Positions 6,168 through 8,170 of a stretch of DNA of 8,170 nt are shown here, one piece after another. Below the pieces are notes generated by a model. That model was not told the origin of the DNA. It searched no databases and saw nothing but the letters and a program-made list of their open reading frames with translations. The translations under genes were made by a program, and so were the position numbers. Each line of letters starts with the position of its first letter. Position 1 is the first letter of the stretch. This DNA is from a bacterium (GTDB lineage: Bacteria > Chlamydiota > Chlamydiia > Chlamydiales > SM23-39). Where the stretch lies: the NCBI GenBank assembly GCA_021818045.1, contig JAKAFF010000053.1, positions 1-8,170 of the forward strand, written 5' to 3'.

Positions 6168-7520
6168 ATGATTGAAAAAGTACTTGTAGCAGATGATGAG
6201 CCTTTGATGTTGCGTTTTATGTCCGATCTATTGAGGCGGCAGGGAAAAGATGTCACGGCAGTCGAAAATGGGGCGCTTGCGATTCAAAAATTGGAGAGCG
6301 AATCGTTTGATTTAGTGGTAACCGATGTGAAGATGCCCGTAAAGACGGGATTGGATGTTCTAAAAGCTGTGAAAACGCTTCATCCCGGGTGTTTAGTGGT
6401 CTTAGCCTCTGCTCATGGAACAGTTGAGTCTGCAGTAGACGCGATGAAGCTTGGAGCATTTCACTACTTGCTCAAGCCTTTTTCCCCAGAGGCCTTGGAG
6501 GGGTTGCTGGTCAAGTGTGAAGAGCATTTGCAATTGGTTAAAGAAAACGGGTTTTATCGCGAAAATGCCAAGGGAGCGCGGCTTATTGCCCATAGTCCCG
6601 CCATGAAAAAAATCTTGAGCCAGCTCGAAAAGATTGCCAAGGCGCAAGCAAGCGTTTTCATTACAGGAGAATCAGGGACTGGTAAAGAGGTCATTGCCGG
6701 GGCCATTCATGAACTGTCTACACGCGCCCCTTTCCCTTTCATCAAGGTCAACTGCGCCGCCATTCCGGAAACTCTGTTGGAATCGGAGTTTTTTGGACAT
6801 GAAAAAGGGGCCTTTACAGGCGCGCATATGCGTAAAATTGGGCGCTTTGAGCTGGCAGATAAGGGCACTTTATTGCTCGACGAGGTGACAGAGATTCCCT
6901 TGAGCTTGCAACCCAAATTGCTACGCGCTATTCAGGAATTGGAGTTTGAACGGGTAGGAGGGACGCGTCCCTTGCAAGTGAATGTGCGCTTTTTGGCCAC
7001 TTCAAATCGCAATATGCAAGAAGCGATTGAGAACAAAGTTTTTCGAGAAGATTTGTTTTATCGACTCAATGTAGTCCCGATTCATCTACCGCCGCTTCGA
7101 GAAAGAAATGAAGACATTTTGCCTCTTGCAGAGTCGTTTTTAGAGCGATTTTGTTTAGAAAATCACAAACCATTGAAACAGATCACCCCTCAGGCGCAAA
7201 AAAAGTTACTGCAATATCCTTGGCCAGGCAATGTGAGAGAGCTGGCCAATGTCATCGAGCGCTGCGTCGTCTTGGACTTTGATCCATCGATCGATGCAGA
7301 TCATCTGTACCTCGATTCCTCTCTTGCAGCGCCCAAGGCATCGTATCGCGGCATGACCCTGCACGAAATGGAAAAACAGCTAATCCTAGAGACTTTAACG
7401 GCAAATCACAACAATCGAACAAAGACGGCAGAGCTACTGGGGATTAGCATCCGCACGCTGCGCAACAAGCTGCATGAATACGAAGAAATAGACCCCACTC
7501 ACTCTGATGAGCGCATGTGA
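6168..7520 (+). CDS. ctcC: NtrC-family sigma-54-dependent response regulator, CtcC-like
   Basis: This 450-residue activator has all three NtrC modules. The receiver (1-120) has acidic Asp9/Asp10, phospho-acceptor Asp53 in VVTDVKMP, Ser81 and Lys103 in LLKPF. The AAA+ domain (about 138-370) has Walker A GESGTGKE (167-174), the sigma-54 contact loop GAFTGA (214-219), Walker B GTLLLDE (233-239), and the downstream FREDLFYRLNV and PWPGNVREL motifs. The C-terminus carries a Fis-type helix-turn-helix (NNRTKTAELLGISIRTLRNKL). It should oligomerise when phosphorylated by the kinase upstream and drive open-complex formation by sigma-54 polymerase. AAAAAGG at 6155-6161 is its ribosome site. As I recall, CtcC of Chlamydia trachomatis lacks the DNA-binding domain. 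If so, this homologue keeps the ancestral form. The 3' end overlaps the opposite-strand gene by 22 bases. Confidence 0.93.
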   Translation: MIEKVLVADDEPLMLRFMSDLLRRQGKDVTAVENGALAIQKLESESFDLVVTDVKMPVKTGLDVLKAVKTLHPGCLVVLASAHGTVESAVDAMKLGAFHYLLKPFSPEALEGLLVKCEEHLQLVKENGFYRENAKGARLIAHSPAMKKILSQLEKIAKAQASVFITGESGTGKEVIAGAIHELSTRAPFPFIKVNCAAIPETLLESEFFGHEKGAFTGAHMRKIGRFELADKGTLLLDEVTEIPLSLQPKLLRAIQELEFERVGGTRPLQVNVRFLATSNRNMQEAIENKVFREDLFYRLNVVPIHLPPLRERNEDILPLAESFLERFCLENHKPLKQITPQAQKKLLQYPWPGNVRELANVIERCVVLDFDPSIDADHLYLDSSLAAPKASYRGMTLHEMEKQLILETLTANHNNRTKTAELLGISIRTLRNKLHEYEEIDPTHSDERM

Positions 7521-7801
7521 TAATACCGCTCGGCTACGTCTTTAGAAACACCTTGCCTCTGCAGCGAGAGGCTTTTTTCTGCAGCTTCAAAAAGCGACAG
7601 TTTTGGCCCTTGAGCAAGATAAATATACCGCGCGTTTGCATAGTCTTGCATGGCTCGTTGAGAGATCCTATTCGTGGGATCGCGACGTGCCAATTGTTGC
7701 ATGATCTGCGAAATAATTACACATCTCGGATCTGCATCCGGAGACTCTTTGGCGGGGAAAAGCCCCCGCGGGGTCAGATCTAACAAAACAGGTGAGCTCA
7801 A
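7499..7801 (-). CDS. Hypothetical protein, likely TTG start, separated from its ribosome site by a MITE
   Basis: This is a 100-codon open frame on the minus strand. I do not recognise the product. It reads like a real, mostly helical charged protein (SQIMQQLARRDPTNRISQRAM, EAAEKSLSLQRQGVSKDVAERYYHM), with no signal peptide or membrane segment. A TAA lies directly upstream in frame, so the start must be TTG at 7801 or an internal ATG such as that of MQQLARRD. The TTG is supported by the reconstructed pre-insertion site, where AAGAAGGA lay 5 bases before it and the TTG overlapped the ankyrin gene's TGA as TTGA, a classic coupled arrangement. In the present sequence that ribosome site is about 160 bases away beyond the element, so expression is probably reduced. 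The 3' part overlaps the regulator gene and contains its terminator. Confidence 0.5.
   Translation of the reverse strand: MSSPVLLDLTPRGLFPAKESPDADPRCVIISQIMQQLARRDPTNRISQRAMQDYANARYIYLAQGPKLSLFEAAEKSLSLQRQGVSKDVAERYYHMRSSE
7555..7578 (+). terminator. Rho-independent terminator of the kinase/regulator operon
   Basis: A stem GCCTCT (7555-7560) pairs with AGAGGC (7567-7572) around the loop GCAGCG and is followed at once by six T residues (7573-7578), 35 bases after the regulator stop codon. It lies inside the coding region of the opposite-strand hypothetical gene. Confidence 0.75.
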
Positions 7802-7802
7802 T

Positions 7803-7965
7803 TATACACAAATGAATTCAAAAGTTGGTTTTGGGCAACGCGAAAGCTGGCGGAATTTATCTATCGTAAGTGACCCAATATTAAAAATATAGGGTCACTT
7901 ACGATAGGCAAATTGCGCCGCTTTGGCGCAGCCGAAAATCCCACTTTTGAACTCATTTGTATATA
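7803..7965 (+). mobile_element. 163-bp palindromic MITE, copy C, at the ankyrin gene stop codon
   Basis: This is a full copy, about 96% identical to the one at 3384-3546. The inner 16-bp stem is perfect (7861-7876 with 7892-7907). TA flanks both ends (7803-7804 and 7964-7965). The right terminal repeat has one change (TGTATATA for TGTGTATA). Removing the 159-bp core and one TA restores GGA TTT AAT TGA, the original ankyrin C-terminus, and a Shine-Dalgarno to TTG spacing of 5 for the next gene. Confidence 0.92.
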
Positions 7966-8170
7966 AATCCTTCTTCATCCGTCAAGACATTTTCTGCGAC
8001 TCTTTTTCCCAATTGCTTCGCAATGTCTAGGGGCGTCGCGCCTTGGGGAATATAAACGGTGGTCCCCCAATAATCGCGCCAATCCTTTTTCACAGTCACT
8101 TCCACGACCTTTGTGGTACGAGCTTCCTTATCTGCGCCCATTTGCAGTAATAATCGAATCATGAGACCGT
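7953..8170 (-). CDS. Ankyrin-repeat protein, C-terminal part (5' end outside the window)
   Basis: The frame is open to the right edge and continues upstream of the first ATG at 8162 (Gly-Leu precede it), so the gene is cut by the window rather than starting there. The visible 71 residues include ankyrin helices: MIRLLLQMGADKEART, then after an insert of about 28 residues GATPLDIAKQLGKRVAENVL. Ankyrin proteins mediate protein-protein contacts, and in intracellular bacteria some are effectors, but nothing here shows secretion. The last codons lie in the mobile element: the end is now Phe-Ile-Tyr-Lys-stop, whereas the reconstructed site gives Phe-Asn-stop. Function is therefore probably unaffected. 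The hypothetical gene at 7499-7801 was once its immediate downstream partner. Confidence 0.7.
   Translation of the reverse strand, partial: GLMIRLLLQMGADKEARTTKVVEVTVKKDWRDYWGTTVYIPQGATPLDIAKQLGKRVAENVLTDEEGFIYK
7968..7975 (-). promoter_or_regulatory. Stranded Shine-Dalgarno sequence of the downstream hypothetical gene
   Basis: AAGAAGGA on the minus strand lies inside the last ankyrin codons, just before the element. In the reconstructed empty site it stands 5 bases before the TTG at 7801. With the element present it faces no useful start codon. Confidence 0.5.

Noticed and set aside
7677..7700. TTGGCAC on the minus strand as a -24 element
   Set aside because: No TTGC-type -12 element follows at the required spacing, and it is inside a coding frame.
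8..7965. Repeats as a CRISPR array or attachment sites
   Set aside because: The copies are kilobases apart, palindromic, in both orientations and have TA duplications, which fits transposition.

Overview
The window looks like chromosomal DNA of an amoeba-associated (environmental) chlamydia. The main evidence is the central gene pair: a soluble PAS-containing histidine kinase and an NtrC-type sigma-54 response regulator, 3 bases apart, resembling chlamydial CtcB/CtcC. An autotransporter with a beta-propeller passenger, an ankyrin-repeat gene and a broken four-helix-bundle gene fit that group. Species cannot be fixed from sequence alone.

Layout, left to right: a 163-bp palindromic mobile element (8-170) fused to the 3' end of tag (minus, DNA-3-methyladenine glycosylase I); a decayed IS5-type transposase (minus, 738-1087) with an internal deletion; a promoter and a large outer-membrane autotransporter (plus, 1228-3276); a four-helix-bundle (23S rRNA intervening-sequence-type) pseudogene (minus, 3312-3906) split by a second copy of the element and preceded by 7-bp repeats; tRNA-Leu(CAA) (minus); a 41-bp deletion derivative of the element; an M15-type peptidase lipoprotein (minus, 4091-4945); the kinase/regulator operon (plus, 4944-7520) with a terminator; a small hypothetical gene (minus, 7499-7801); a third full copy of the element (7803-7965); and the end of an ankyrin-repeat gene running off the right edge.

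The most distinctive content is the repeat family. Three full copies and one collapsed copy lie within 8.2 kb. They have no coding capacity, near-perfect palindromic symmetry, and duplicate a TA dinucleotide. Removing the element plus one TA restores a sensible gene in all three full-length cases: the tag stop codon, an uninterrupted four-helix-bundle reading frame, and an ankyrin stop codon overlapping the start of the next gene. The element therefore behaves as a non-autonomous MITE. Here it has struck gene 3' ends three times, adding new C-terminal residues and stop codons, and in one case separating a Shine-Dalgarno sequence from its start codon.

Functionally, the kinase and regulator should form a cytoplasmic phosphorelay driving sigma-54 transcription. 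The divergent lipoprotein, whose start codon overlaps the kinase start, may act on cell-wall peptides in the periplasm. The other genes have no evident link to one another.
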